From: Magnolia sinica
Lineage: Eukaryota > Streptophyta > Magnoliopsida > Magnoliales > Magnoliaceae
Direction: 5' to 3'
NCBI RefSeq assembly: GCF_029962835.1
Contig: NC_080577.1
Location: 29,866,501 to 29,930,500, forward strand
DNA length: 64,000 nt
Shown: in pieces, positions 34,553 through 46,015 of the stretch
Numbering within the stretch: position 1 is the stretch's first letter
How the letters are laid out: every line of letters starts with the position of its first letter
Notes under the pieces: generated by a model
What the model was told of the DNA's origin: nothing
The model's database searches: none
The model's input: the letters and a program-made list of their open reading frames with translations, nothing else
Translations under genes and position numbers: made by a program

Positions 34553-35316
34553 TCATCTTTGTATGCCTTTTATAGTTTTCGGAGACTCCATGTCAAGCAA
34601 TATCTTAATTTTCTCCGGATTTGCCTCGATTCCTTGCTGACTGACTAGGAATCCGAGAAACTTTTCAGAGCTCACACCAAAGGCACACTTGCTTAGGTTC
34701 AACTTCATTTGGAACTTGCGTAAGATCAAGAACATTTCTTCTAGGTTGGCTATATGGTTGACAGCGTGTACACTTTTGACGAGCATGTCGTCAATGTACA
34801 CTTCCATGGTTCGGCCGATCAACCGAGCAAAGATTTTGTTCATTAATCTTTGATAAGTCGCTCCAGCGTTTTTCAAACCAAACGGCATCACTCGGTAACA
34901 ATAAAGTCCTTTGTCGGTGATAAATGTGGTCTTAGATTTATCAGACTGATGCATTACAATTTGGTTGTACCTTGAAAAGCATCCATAAAACTAAGAAGTT
35001 CGTGCCCCGCAGTACTATCCACCAACTGATCGATCCTCGAAAGAGGGAAACTATCCTTTGGGCAGGCTTTAGTCAGGTCGGTATAGTCAATACAGACGCG
35101 CCACTTTCCATTGGCTTTTTCCAGAAGTACGACGTTGGCTACCCATTCCGAGTAGTATATCTCTTTTATGAATTTGGCCTTGAGGAGCTTGCTAACCTCT
35201 TCTTCAATGATTGCGTACCTTTCAGGACCGAGCAGACGTTGCTTCTGTCGGATTGGCCGATAGGTCGGATCAATGTTAAGTCGATATGTGATAACGGATG
35301 GGTCGATTCCTGACAT
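34553..35316 (-). pseudogene. Tat reverse transcriptase
   Basis: The first half (34954-35316) shows RPIRQKQRLLGPERY, FIKEIYYSEWVANVVLL, GKWRVCIDYTDLTKACPKD and LLSFMDAFQG. The second half (34553-34954) shows CYRVMPFGLKNAGATYQRL and the catalytic box VYIDDMLVKS, then LRKFQMKLNLSKCAFGV and KFLGFLVSQQGI. A one-base loss within GG(T)TACAACC near 34968 shifts the frame between them. The active-site residues are intact. Confidence 0.93.
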
Positions 35317-35730
35317 GTCTTCATGGTTCCACGCAAATATGTCGGCGTATCGCCGGAGTAGGGCTATCAGATTATTTTTCAGTGGCGATCACAGAGACGA
35401 GCCAATTTGTACCATTTTAGATTCGTCGATCTTGACCAAAGGTACCGAAACAAGGTCTTCCACCGGTTGCCCTCGCTCATGATTTTCGGCTCGGGGATCT
35501 AATGACTCGATCACTGATACCTCGGTCGGGACTTTTATGGCTGTTGCGTAGCAGCGTCTTGCGTCTTACAGATCTCCTTTAACGATTCCTACTCCCGACT
35601 CAGTCGAAAATTTCATAGAGAGATGGTACGTAGATACCACGGCTTGGAGGAGACTCAGAGAGGGTCGACCAAGTATCGCATTATAAATGGATGACTAGTC
35701 GACTATCAGAAAGTCGATCATTACTGTCGC

Positions 35731-35960
35731 CTAATGCGGAGGGCGTCCAGCAGTAAGTGACAGCGAAATGATACCTTCTGGGAGTATCTGTCCTCTTGAG
35801 AATCCGATCAATGGGGTATGCATCGGCCGTAAGGTCGATCGTTCAATACCTATTTTGTCAAATGCCTGAGTAAACAGTACGTCAGCAGATGATCCTGTGT
35901 CGACGAGTATGCGGAACACCCTTCGGTTTGCAATGGTCAGAGTGATAACTAATGCGTCAT
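35731..35960 (-). pseudogene. Tat aspartic protease
   Basis: [20 protein letters not shown] contains the protease active-site DTGS, followed by the Tat-typical [17 protein letters not shown] and IISLSLT..GRPPH. The frame closes by a stop at 35731. It normally cleaves the polyprotein. Confidence 0.85.
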
Positions 35961-36239
35961 CATGAGGAAGATGAATGCCTCGAGCGTCTTTATCGGTGAA
36001 CGAGATGCAATATTTCTCCCTCTTCTTTTCCTTCGAAGGGCGAGCTATGATCAGGATCTCGGACTCGGGTCGGTTAATGCTCTCGGCGTGACTTTTTCGA
36101 GTATTATTTGAGTCGCCTCCGCCACGGGGACCATCGACAATAGTCCGAATTTTTTCTATGGGTTGGTTGTCCCCCGAGCGTTCTTCCGTTGTCCTGGTTC
36201 TTTTGACGTGTTCTGAGCCGTCCTTCTCGGAGAAGCCTT

Positions 36240-37683
36240 TCCATCTTTTTCTTCAAGTGATAACAATCACTCGTACTGTGGCCATGATCGCGATGGTAGT
36301 AGCAATATTTACCTTATTCCGCCGGTTCAGATTACTCCGAAGCTTATTCTGCCAGCTGACAAATCCTTCACTCTTAATTTCCATCAGCACCTGCTCTTGA
36401 GGTTTATTAAGGAGGGTATATGTAGAAAACCTTCGGTCGGGTCGCTTGCTCGACTTTCGTTCATCGCGTGTTCGGTCGTCCTTATGCTTCTTTCCTCCAG
36501 CTGAATCAACTTCCTTTTTGGCTGACTCTTTGGCTGAGGTTTTTGTGTTCTGGGCGGCCTCATGTAAGTTTCTTGTTTCCTCGGTGTCCGCGTATTTATC
36601 TGACCGAGTCATGAATTCAGCCAAAGTCTCAGGCGGACTCTTGTCCAGGGATGCCAGAAACGGCTTATCCCTAACTCCTTGCATGATGGAATTGAATGCC
36701 GTCTTCTCTGAATATTTCCAAACTTGGAGTGATTTAAGGTTGAAACGTTTGATGTTGTCTTTCAGTAGCTCTCCCTCTTTCTGAACTATGTTGTTCAGAT
36801 GCGCAGAGAGCTTCAACTTCTTCTTCCCGCCAATGAAATTGGTGAGGAAGGCTTCATTGAGTTCCGCGAACGTGCTGATGGACTTTGATTTCAGCTGCTT
36901 GAACCAAAGTCGGGCTACGTCAGCTAAGGTGAGAGAGAAAGCCTGACACATCACGACATCCGAGGCATCATGCAGTTCCATGTACGTTCGGAAACATTTG
37001 ATGTGTTCAATTGAGTCGGTTTTGCCTGTGAAAGGTGTAATTTGTGGGAAGTGAAATCTTTCCGGCAGCCGAGCTTGCATCACTTCATTGACGAACGGGG
37101 ACGCTTTTGTTTCTGTCTTGGTTGAATATGCATCCCGATTATGCTTCATATCCGCCATCTCCTCTAGCACTTCTTTTTTAAAGTCCTAAAGGTCAGCTTT
37201 CCAAGGCTCGTTACTTTCTGCCATCCCTTCAACCTGAGGCCGGCTGCGCCTCCTCCGATCTATCTCATGTTGAAGATTAGTGGAAGGTAGCACGGCAGTC
37301 GTGAAATGACCGGGCACTGGCTCGGGCAGCCCATGGGGCTGACTCGGCTGTGCCAGCGACCTCGGGGCAGTGGGATGAAGGTTGGCAACTTGTTGCGGAA
37401 CATTCATCGCCTGTTCTTGTTGAGGCTGCTGAGTATGTTGACAGTGCATCTGCTCCAACATTGTTTCATAACGTTTATATCGGCTCTGAGTTCCTAGACC
37501 TCTCGATCCAACTGTCCATTTCCTTGATTCCGCTGGGTATTTCTAGTTGCGGCAGATGTTGCAGGACGAGTCGCAGAACCTTGTTGATTGTCACGTTGGT
37601 CCTGAGCTCCTGTCTGGACTTGACGGTATAGCGTCATTAGCTTCATTTGGTTCGGTAGGACCGGTTTTTCTAGTTCTCACCAT
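36240..37683 (-). pseudogene. Tat gag
   Basis: A likely start MVRTRKTGP lies at about 37683, followed by a Gln/Pro-rich part. The capsid (retrotrans_gag) is in frame 36253-37170: PERFHFPQITPFTGKTDSIE, AFSLTLADVARLWFKQL, FAELNEAFLTNFIGGKK and a Lys-rich tail. A zinc-binding motif CYYHRDHGHSTSDC (C-x2-H-x4-H-x4-C) follows in another frame near 36255-36305. TAG at 37186-37188 and frameshifts near 36310 and 37590 break the gene. Confidence 0.9.
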
Positions 37684-37740
37684 TAACGCTCACTTGACAC
37701 TTTTGAATAGAGCCTGGAACACGACTTTTTGTATCGGTTC

Positions 37741-37755
37741 CCACAGACGGCGCCA
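37741..37755 (-). promoter_or_regulatory. Primer binding site of the Tat element
   Basis: Three bases inside the 5' LTR the minus strand reads TGGCGCCGTCTGTGG. TGG complements the CCA end of a tRNA. This sequence is common in Tat elements. I do not assign the tRNA. Confidence 0.7.
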
Positions 37756-37758
37756 AAC

Positions 37759-38546
37759 TATTGATACAAAAATCTGGTCCGCCCTCTTTAGACCTTCGTG
37801 TACCTGCACAGGAAGAAGATAAAGGAGACCCTGGCTAGAGTATGGGACCCTCTGATGCCAAAGTCAGGCTAGGAATCTGGGTCTTACAGTATTGAGGAGT
37901 CCTTAGAGAGAGTTTTTGCATACCTTTCACCCTTCAAGTGTCTATCATTTATAGGAGAGGGATGATCCCGCCGTACGGGGAATCTCTCCTTGATTTCTTA
38001 GAGATTTGATTTAGCCGTAACCGTCTTATGGATGCTTCCCGATCCCGAGGATCCCGGGATCGAGAATCCTTTTCCGTGATTTCTGGAACGGTATTTAAGC
38101 TTACACCGTTTCTTCCTCGCTCGGCTCGGCCTAAACCGACTCAAGTAACAAACGAGTCTCGGCTGGCTGCAAGGATAAAGCTTTCTGCCCCCTGTCGGAT
38201 GGAATATGATCGGCTTATGGTCGACGTTCTTCCTTAGTCCGATACCCGACACTGCATCCGGCCTCGTATGGGTCGGTTTTATGGTCGGTCAGGTTGCTTT
38301 TAGCTTCAGGGCCTCAATAGGCCTCTTTAGACATTGCTGCCTTGTTAACCGATCTAACTTTATGTGCCTTACTTTGCCTATCGCTCTTGACTCTTAAGGT
38401 CTTGGTCGAGATTCGTTTCCCAGGAATCCGAGCTAAGTCTCTCCTCTAAGCTTTGTCTCGTACGTTACTTCGGACTCTCAGGCAGTGCCAATAGAGTTGG
38501 TTCATTCCATAACCGGGTCTCTGGACTTGGTGTTTTTTCCCCAACA
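37759..38546 (-). repeat. 5' LTR of the Tat element
   Basis: It is the upstream LTR for the minus-strand gag-pol. CCTATAAATG (minus strand, about 37944-37953) is the TATA box. In window orientation it begins TATTGATAC (the TG has become TA) and ends CCCCAACA, followed by ACAAT. Confidence 0.92.
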
Positions 38547-38745
38547 ACAATCATTTTGATTAATTGACTGTGGGTTGCATAGATCTTGGCCTTCAACTAA
38601 TAGATCACATGGTTAGGTAAAAGATTTAGGTGAATGTATACATTTGTTAGTTTACTATGGGTAATTAATCGAACTTGTATAGTTTTTTGACGGTAACGCT
38701 CGCATATACGTTAGGGTCAAGTACGAAAAAATTCTATATGTTACA

Positions 38746-40660
38746 CATTGTCTCTCCTCATGACCTCTTTTTCTTCCAACGCTTTTGATTCACAGTCCAC
38801 TGCAATGAGGGTACTCGCTCCTTCCATGGCCGGCCTTGTCATCAAACTTTTTAGAGATTCCATTCTTTTCCTACGTACTCTCTCTCTTCCTGGATCTCCT
38901 TCTTCATCGTCTAGTTCTTTTGATCAAGGGTATGTCTTTGGTCGAGCATTCGGTTTGTCATTTGCAGATGGCCCGCCTCCCTTTCCCCGCACTCTCATTC
39001 CTATTTGGAGGAGAAGCTTCTTCTCGAGGCCGACCAACTCGATTGGCCAGTGTGGAATCCCTCGACCTTGTAATATAAACTCTAGCAGACCCTCATACCG
39101 ATTGGATTAATTGGTTGAATCGAGTGGAGGCTGAGTTTGGGGATCACTGACAGGGATATTGGGATCTACGACAGTATCCAGCTTACCCGTCCTGATTCCA
39201 TTATGAACTCTGTTCTTTTGGCTTTGGCCATGTGTTTTTGGAGTTTCTCCTCAAACATTTTTTATTTTTGCTATGGGTCCATGAGCCCCACAATCTTAAA
39301 TATCTATGCCATCATTGGTCTTCCAGCCATTGGTGAATTTGTTCAAGCTACATCTCACAACTCTCTTTTTACTTCAATAACCATAACGCCCACATCTCAT
39401 TAAAAAGTAGATCGGTAGATGTAGGGTCTACGATAAAGAGCATAAGCTTTTCTCTTGACGTGGATATGCCGTTTTCTTTGGCCAAAATCCTCGCTTCCAG
39501 CCAAAAGTTAGCTCTCACTCCTTTTATTCTCTTATCCTTATAAAGTTCTTTAAGAGTTTTCTAACAAAAATCTTAATCTGGTTGAAGGTCCAATCTGGAT
39601 TTTCCAACTTTAGTTGTATGAATATTTCCGTCTTTCATCTGTGAGCCATCGGGGCCTCTGCCCCTTCGCTCTCTAACTTATGACCATCTCTATTTATCCC
39701 ATCGCCTTTAAATTAATCAGTCTTTCCGGTACTGCTTAAGCTTTTTATTATGTTTTATTTTTCTCTCTCCCGCAACCTCGACCGTCCCGATGACGACCTA
39801 TTTCCATTCCGGGATGTCTTTTGGCCACTCTTGGTTCACTAATCACTAGTGCCGGATTCAACCCCCCGTATCTCTAAACACGTTAGGAATCAAAATTATC
39901 TGTGGCCCATGGCATTCCCTATGGTGGGTCCTTTGATAATAAAATTTAAACCTCAACGCAGAGTCAAATTCTACCCTTCCTGTTTCTGTGCTCATCAATT
40001 TGAATGGATGCAGAGCATTCTTCTCCCTCGCCTTTTCTCCCACAACGACATAAACCCTCTTTCATGGAAAATTTTCCATTTGCCTAAGGAATACTTGCTC
40101 TTTCACCGAGACTTCGACAATGCAACAAATCACTCCTCTTCTTGCTTCCCTGCTCTATCGCCCGTCGGCGACTCTAGGATTCCATATTTGGTGGGCTTCT
40201 TATTATCTGGGCATCGGTACTTCAGGCATCTTTCCAAACTACAACGTCTTTTCCATCAAGTGCGGCCTGCAATTTCATGGGCTCCTCAGGTTCCTGCCCA
40301 GGCGTTTGTTGGAGTGACTCAAACTGCCCATGGCCCAGACACTGCTAGATCCACTTAGGCTGCTGTGGGAGGAGCAGTTGGTAGTAGGAGGTAACCGCAG
40401 GCACTGGCTGAGCCCGTTCGTGTTAAAAGGGCTGCATCTGCATCAAAACCACGCAGTTGCAAGCACCAGCCCCTGACAACCATTCAGGTATTCCTTCCAG
40501 TTCTTCGCTAATCATCGGTAGCTCTCGGAATGCGGTTTGGCCGACCTCAGTCGTTACAACAACCATGGTTTTTATGCTACACCCACTTCTGCCAGAGGTA
40601 TTTCATTGTTGTACTATCCCTTTTCTGATTTATTCTATTGGCATTTTTCTGTTTGCACGT
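38746..40660 (+). pseudogene. Degenerate plant mobile domain (PMD) coding region
   Basis: Two informative pieces are visible. 39137-39403 reads RDIGIYDSIQLTR, LLALAMCFWSFSSNIFYF, YGSMSPTILNIYAIIGLP and IGEF, the order of the PMD / aminotransferase-like domain (PF10536). 39849-40358 has KFYPSCFCAHQFEWMQSILL, similar to the next PMD block. Frames are interrupted by many stops. PMD occurs in Gypsy and MULE elements and in MAIL1-type host genes, and I cannot tell which this was. Solo LTR 3 and its Tat insertion lie immediately left. The sequence before 25355 may be its upstream part. Confidence 0.5.
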
Positions 40661-40965
40661 TAGTGCCGAGGAAGAAGAAGATCAACAACCATTGATTAAA
40701 CAGTATCGAGTACTTACAAGAACTCCAATCCCATTCCTGGAGCTCACCTCGACCGATCGAGGATCTGTAGAAAAATAACTGCATAAAATTGATCTCTCCC
40801 AGTATCGAATTCATATGCTTTTTGTCAATACATAGCTCATTAGATGAATATTCGAACAATGAAATCATGAATGTGGAAGGAATTTATTTGGATACATATA
40901 TAAATAACATGTAAACATAATACAGTGTTTTGCATTGTTGAGTACAATTTCTAAATTGATTATGA
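40661..40965 (-). other. 3' flank of the receptor-like protein gene
   Basis: AT-rich sequence directly downstream of the large LRR exon. It could hold a small last exon if the GTAAGT at 40969-40974 is used as a donor. The minus-strand TTTTTCTACAG near 40765 is one possible acceptor. I found no conserved coding after it. Confidence 0.3.
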
Positions 40966-42764
40966 TCAACTTACCCATGTATAACGGTCCACAGTTCTGA
41001 AGAACTTCAGCCTCCATCCCTTGTTGAAGAAAAGAAGTCCAGTAAAGATCCAGAATCCTAATGCATGTGTCATCGCCACACATGAGTAGAAAAACACTGG
41101 ATTATCGATGATTCGTGATTCTTCTTCTTCAATCCTTCCTCCCGTGGGCTGTGATGGCATGTCAGATGAGCATCTTCTTTTTAGAGGTTCCCCGCAGAGA
41201 CCTGGATTACCGGCATAGCTACTCTCACTGAATGTGGAGAATTGGTTCTTGAAATCTGGTAATGCACCAGAGAGTATGTTGAAGGCGACACTGAAAGTAG
41301 TCAAGGTTGTGAGTTGAGTTATTTGCGGTGGGATTCTCCCTTTCAGCTTGTTATAAGAGAGATCCAAGCTTTCTATCTTCTTCAAATACTTGAAAGATTC
41401 TGGAAATGGACCTGTTAGAAGGTTGTGGGATAAGTTCATTGAGCGGAGCACTTTCAAATATCCCATATCTGATGGAATATTACCCGTCAGCTGGTTCAAA
41501 GAAAAGTCGACTCCAGTCATCAAGAAAAGTGGAATTCCCACATAAGAGTACGAGTTTCCCTTTGTCATGAATTCAGTCCTTATAGAATTCTCCAAGCTTC
41601 TTGCAAGAATATCGGTGGAGACAAGAATTTCATTCATCCAAGAGGAGATATTGCTGAAACAAGAAGGTAAGTTTCCTGAAAGTCTGTTTTTGGAGAAATC
41701 TAGCAGACGCAGATTTTGCATTTGACACAACTCTGTAGGAATGTCACCTACAAAATTGTTATCTCCTAAGAGAAGGGATGTTAGATTTGAAAGTGCAGGC
41801 AACCAACTTGGAATAGTGCCAGACAAGGAGTTCCTCCTAACATCCAGCCTTAATAACTGAGTGCTGTTAGATAGTCCATGTGAGATTGTCCCTGTGAAAC
41901 CATTTCCATCAAGGCGCAGAGTCTCCAAGCTAGACATGCTGCAATGTCTAGGCAGCATATCTCCATGCAATTTGTTGTTTGACAAGCTCAGGTGTACCAA
42001 TGAACTGCTATTTGCTAGCAAATCATCAGGTATTTTTCCTGATAATTCATTATCAGAAAGGTCTAATATTTGCAGAGTTTGAGCAGTACTAGCATCCAAT
42101 GGAATGCTTCCTCGCAAAGCATTTCTAGAAATGTTAAGGTACGCTAATAGAGGAAACATGCTTATGTCAAAGGGAAATGGGCGCAGGACATGATTTTCAG
42201 AGACATCGAGCCAAGTGATGCTTGAGTTATTGTGTTGGTAAGGTAGAGGGAATGAGCCGTCCAGCGAGTTGCCTCTCAACACCAGACTATCCAGACTCGT
42301 AATGTTGTAGAGTAACCAAGAAGGAATTCTGCCAACTAGGTTGCTGTTTGAAAGATCAATCGTATCTAAGTATTGAGTAGACAGGAAACTTGGAATGCCT
42401 CCACCACTGTGTTGGTTCAACTGACAATGAGATAGATAAAGTTCCTGAAGCTGAAAGGATGGAAACCATGCTGGCGATTCTGTTTCTACTCTTAATTGGG
42501 GATTGTCTGAAAGGTCAAGAACCAAGAGCTCAGAGAGGTTGGCGATAGTGGAAAATGGAAAAACACCATCCAAGTCATTATGTTGAAAGTGAACCTCAAT
42601 CAATGAAGTAAGGTTGTCCAGAGGAGGAATGCTTCCTTCAAATCGATTATAGCTGAGATCCAAATCTTGAAGGGAGTGCATGTTACCAATACATGGATGA
42701 ATTCTTCCCTTGATACTGTTATTATTGAGGTTCAGGTACTTTAGCTTCCTCAATTCACAAATAT
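40966..42764 (-). CDS. LRR receptor-like protein, large 3' exon
   Basis: This encodes the C-terminal ~598 residues of a plasma-membrane LRR receptor-like protein (RLP). Such proteins sense apoplastic ligands and signal through SOBIR1-type partner kinases. On the minus strand it starts after TTTTCACGCAG at 42765, with two bases of a split codon, so it is not the N-terminus. I count about 19 LRRs of the LxxLxLSxNxLxGxIP type. An island of ~50 residues (around NEILVSTDILARSLEN) precedes the last four repeats. The Cys-containing cap SYAGNPGLCGEPLKRRC follows, then an acidic EEEES stretch, one membrane segment around CVAMTHALGFWIFTGLLFF, and a short basic tail without a kinase. This architecture is RLP, not receptor kinase. 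The frame is uninterrupted. It closes at TGA (40966-40968), or splices at TGG|GTAAGT before it. The signal peptide exon is not seen; upstream LRR exons lie at 52.8 and 61.0 kb. Confidence 0.88.
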
Positions 42765-43080
42765 CTGCGTGAAAAGAAAAAAGAAAAGGGAGATATAAGC
42801 CCACATACAGTTTTATTACAACACACACCCTGGTGAGACATGAAGCTTAAAATTGAGTTTTGAAAAGTATGCTTTTTCAGTTTTAAGTGAGAATTATCAC
42901 CAGCATCTTAGAAACTCAGTAGTCTATTTCTTATTCTGGGTTCAAGGCTTTTACTTTGAAAATTATTACCATTAGTGTGCGTCCTAGATCTCTCACACAT
43001 GTGCCCAGTTGTGCACCAAAATTAAACCATCCAAACCATGGGCCTCAATTTAGATGGGTCATATCCGAGAACTCACAATG
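42765..43080 (-). other. Intron of the receptor-like protein gene
   Basis: A polypyrimidine tract and AG precede the exon on the minus strand. Beyond it lies ordinary AT-rich sequence. The intron appears to extend, with many insertions, to the donor at 52753. Confidence 0.5.
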
Positions 43081-43104
43081 AACAAATTCTGCTAAGTGGG
43101 TAGT

Positions 43105-43570
43105 CGGAGGTAGGGTTGGCAATGTGCCAGGTTTTGGCATGTGCATGCTAAGCCCAGCCTGTCTCAACAATATAATGAACAAGGCCTGAGCCTATCCTGA
43201 GCCCAACAGGCCCCAAAATGAGCCCAAAAATATTGTTTGGGTCCAGGCCTGACTTGGGACTGACCCATCGCAACCAAATTAATCAAATCCTTATTTTCCA
43301 TGACAAATGTTCCTAATACATCTGTTGATTAAGTGGGAGCACATGCACAATGGCATATACATTTAGAAAACTGAAAACTAAGATTCATTTCCTGCCTAAA
43401 CGATGGTTGGAAGTTGGAACAATATGTTCATAGGTAGAACACATCTACACATGAAGTAGGGCTAAAATGACCAAAGCCCTAGCCAAGCTCAAAAATTAAT
43501 TGGATGGTATATGAAGGCCAAAGCCCATCCATAAGCAAGCTAATAGCCCCAAGTCTGGTCATAAGCCCGC
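43105..43570. mobile_element. MITE-like element with GCCC/GGGC phrases
   Basis: This begins TAGGGTTGGCAATGTGCCAGG and shows a repeated 'GCCTGAGCCTATCCTGAGCCCAA' style and an inverse 'CCAAGCTCAAAAA...AAGCCC' on the right. It resembles plant hAT MITEs with TAGGGNTGGCAA ends. The right border and TSD are not fixed. Confidence 0.4.
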
Positions 43571-43599
43571 ATAGTTAGTCAACTCAGATGGTAAACAGT

Positions 43600-44366
43600 G
43601 CTCTCATTATGGTCATCCTTGTCTACACCATAGATTCCCCGTATCCAAGCAAGTCCCTAGTGTAAGGTGCTAATCGACCACCATTAGGTTCCGTTGTGCA
43701 GATGCCTTGGATTCTGCGCAGTCTAGAGAAGGAAACAGGACACTGTCTGTCTGACCGACGGCATGGAGACTTTCGGCTAGGAGACTGTAGCAGAGTAGGG
43801 GACCTGTTGGTTTGACCGACGGCGTGGTGTCGGTCCGACTGATGGACTCCGGTTTTGTTGTGCGTTTTTGTGCAAATCATGGTATTTAAGCCTAATTGCA
43901 TTAGGGCTTGGTAATTACAAGTGTTTTCTCTTTAAGGGAATGGGTTTTGCAAGGTGAGAGACTTCTTTACACTTGTAAGGGCTTGGGAAGGGATTTTCTC
44001 AAGGGGCTAGGGTTTTTCTAGGTGCACATCGCAAGGGGAGATCGAGTGATTTTGTAATTGGAGAAGGTGAGTGGTGTAAACTCTAAGGCTTTTGATTATA
44101 GTGGAGATCTCTATCGCTTTGTGTTGTGGTTTTTTTTCCTCTAGGGTTTTCCATGTAAAATCGATGTTTTCTATGATTGCTTGCTTGATTGTTTAGTTCT
44201 TCTGGTTATTTTGATTATTTTATCATCGTTGAACGTGCTTCCGCAAAGCACACGGGTTAACGGTGGTATTAGATCCGAATTTCTAATACCTAGGGTTGAT
44301 CTGGGTTTGTTGTGAGCTTAGAATTATATCAAAGTGTTGTGAGAGACGAGCAGGTTAACTCCAACA
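43600..44366 (+). mobile_element. Probable solo LTR (Copia-like)
   Basis: U3-like repeats of TGACCGACGGC(A/G)TGG (about 43751 and 43814) precede ATGGTATTTAAGCC (TATA-like, about 43879). A G-rich leader with TTTTCTAGGTGCAC and a TCTAGGGTTTTCCATGTAAAA segment follows, like the GGTTTTCCACGTAAAAATC block of the 12.7-kb Copia LTRs. The end CTCCAACA is at 44366. There is no second copy or coding region. The left border and TSD are uncertain. Confidence 0.5.
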
Positions 44367-46015
44367 CGTTCTATTATCTGGTCCATTGTATGCATAATTG
44401 ATGTGTCTAAAATCTAAATAACCCAAACCTTGGGCTCATTGTAGATTAAATAAACCCTAAATTGATTGGACATCCTTAACCATTTGATTTTCTCTTTTTG
44501 TGGCATTCACTATTTTTCTCAATAGTCTATTTGAAAAGCACCAATTGAATGACTTAATCAAGAGAAGTTTGAAGAATTCAGAAATGATATAGCAAATGGG
44601 ATCTTTCGAGGTTAAGTGGACAGTGGAATGGCTAAAAAAATTGCCCCAACATTTACCGCAGCTTTGCTTTGAATTGGGGGTTGTGTGATCCTCTAGTGTG
44701 CAATGACGTGGGTTTATGGTGATAGCTAAAAGTATGGTTATATATAAATTTTGATATAAAAGACTTGATAGTTGTTGATTGCATTTTGGATCGATATGCA
44801 GAATGCATAATGTTTGTTTGAGATCTTTCACAGACATTCATAAAGCATTCACGAATGCACAAGAGATGAGAGACAAGTAAACCCAAGGCCTATTTTATTT
44901 CTTTGAATTCATATATATTTAGGGTATGGCATGGCACAACCCTTATCACATTTTAGGGGAATAACACTTGATTTTAAAGCAAAGCTCAGTGAGCTATAAT
45001 GGGGTGCATGATGCAGTGTAAATGCTATACAATGCTGGCCTTAGCTGATAAAGGGATACTCTAGCTGTTTTCGAAGCCATAGGATCCACAACATGAGCTG
45101 TAATATGGTTGCTACATGGAGCAAATAGCATTGGGTGGTGCCCGAAAGATGAGTGATCACTCAGTGAGCAATATGTCTTGTCTCATTTTCAATTTCTAAG
45201 AGTTGGCTTGTTCTTGAGTACAACTAGAGTGATGTTGGCCTCGTAGGCGTGTCAAATGATAGCGTCAAAGTTGATTGTGTTAGCACAGTGGACAGGGAGC
45301 TCATGATTGTATCATATGACTAGGCTTGGGGCCATGAGACAAGGAGTCTAGGATCATAGGATGTAACTTATAGTTTTTTATTGTTATTTTTAGAGTTAGC
45401 TGTTCTCAATATGTCATATGGGTAGACACACGGATGGCAGATGACAATATGGTTGATATGAGTGTGTCAAATGATCACAGACTTTTAGGAACTCCGTGTG
45501 CTATTAATCCAAGCAGAGGGCATAAGTTTAGCCAGCTGGGGCTATAAGAGAGGCCTTTCTGTCTCTAGGACAGGGCCTTAGTGATCCCAACTTTAAGCAA
45601 CTCAAGGCAATGGGTAATGAAATGAGATGGGATGCACATGAGCATGAGTGCATAGCATGATGTGCATAACGATGCATGAAGATTGTTTGTATGGCCATGA
45701 TGTGATGGAGGACGTCTGAGTGGTTTGAGACGATGTTTGAGGACTGCTTAGAAGCAATGGCTCTTGTTGTCATGGTCTCGGGTAGCATGGCGCACGACTA
45801 ATAGAATGATTTGAGAGGAAGATAGTTATCTGGCTCGGGAGTCATGTATCTTGGAATGAATCAAAAAACTTAACGAGTGTCAAAACACGGAGAAGTGAGT
45901 TGAACGCCTTGTGAATGCCCTCAGGACTCTAGTAGATCAAGGTCTAATACGTGAAGTACCTAAGGTGCCATCGGAGTATGTCAGTGCCCGAGCTCAGGTT
46001 GCCAATATGTTGGCT
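44367..46015. other. No recognised gene
   Basis: The sequence has only short frames. Phrases such as CAGGACTCTAGTAGATCAAGG (about 45923) might be a decayed element. I cannot place it in a family. Confidence 0.25.

Larger units (their letters stand above)
28267..38546 (-). mobile_element. Full-length Ty3/Gypsy element, Tat lineage
   Basis: The element is 10.28 kb, with LTRs at 28267-29053 and 37759-38546 and a perfect TSD ACAAT (28262-28266 and 38547-38551). gag-pol is on the minus strand: gag, protease, RT, RNase H, a second RNase H and integrase. A 3-kb region between integrase and 3' LTR carries an extra gene on the plus strand. The second RNase H, the GGCGCCGTCTGTGG primer region and the antisense gene together point to the Tat group. 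The LTRs differ at about 55 positions (my count by eye), roughly 7%, so the insertion is not recent. Confidence 0.93.
25360..38745 (-). mobile_element. Solo LTR 3, split by the Tat element
   Basis: The left part 25360-28266 and the right part 38547-38745 together give about 3.1 kb, matching the other two solo LTRs. Shared blocks include GGTGTCCCGTACCACCATGT (about 26535; compare 6062) and AATGATCAACTTAATGGT (about 25830; compare 4745). The outer ends are TGTATAACGTCCCG and ATGTTACA. CATTG occurs at 25355-25359 and 38746-38750, a likely TSD, with three extra bases between the left copy and the canonical TG end. A minus-strand TATAAATA box lies at 27495-27502. Confidence 0.78.

Noticed and set aside
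40865..41083. Minus-strand frame overlapping the receptor stop
   Set aside because: A shadow frame of the LRR exon without conserved content.
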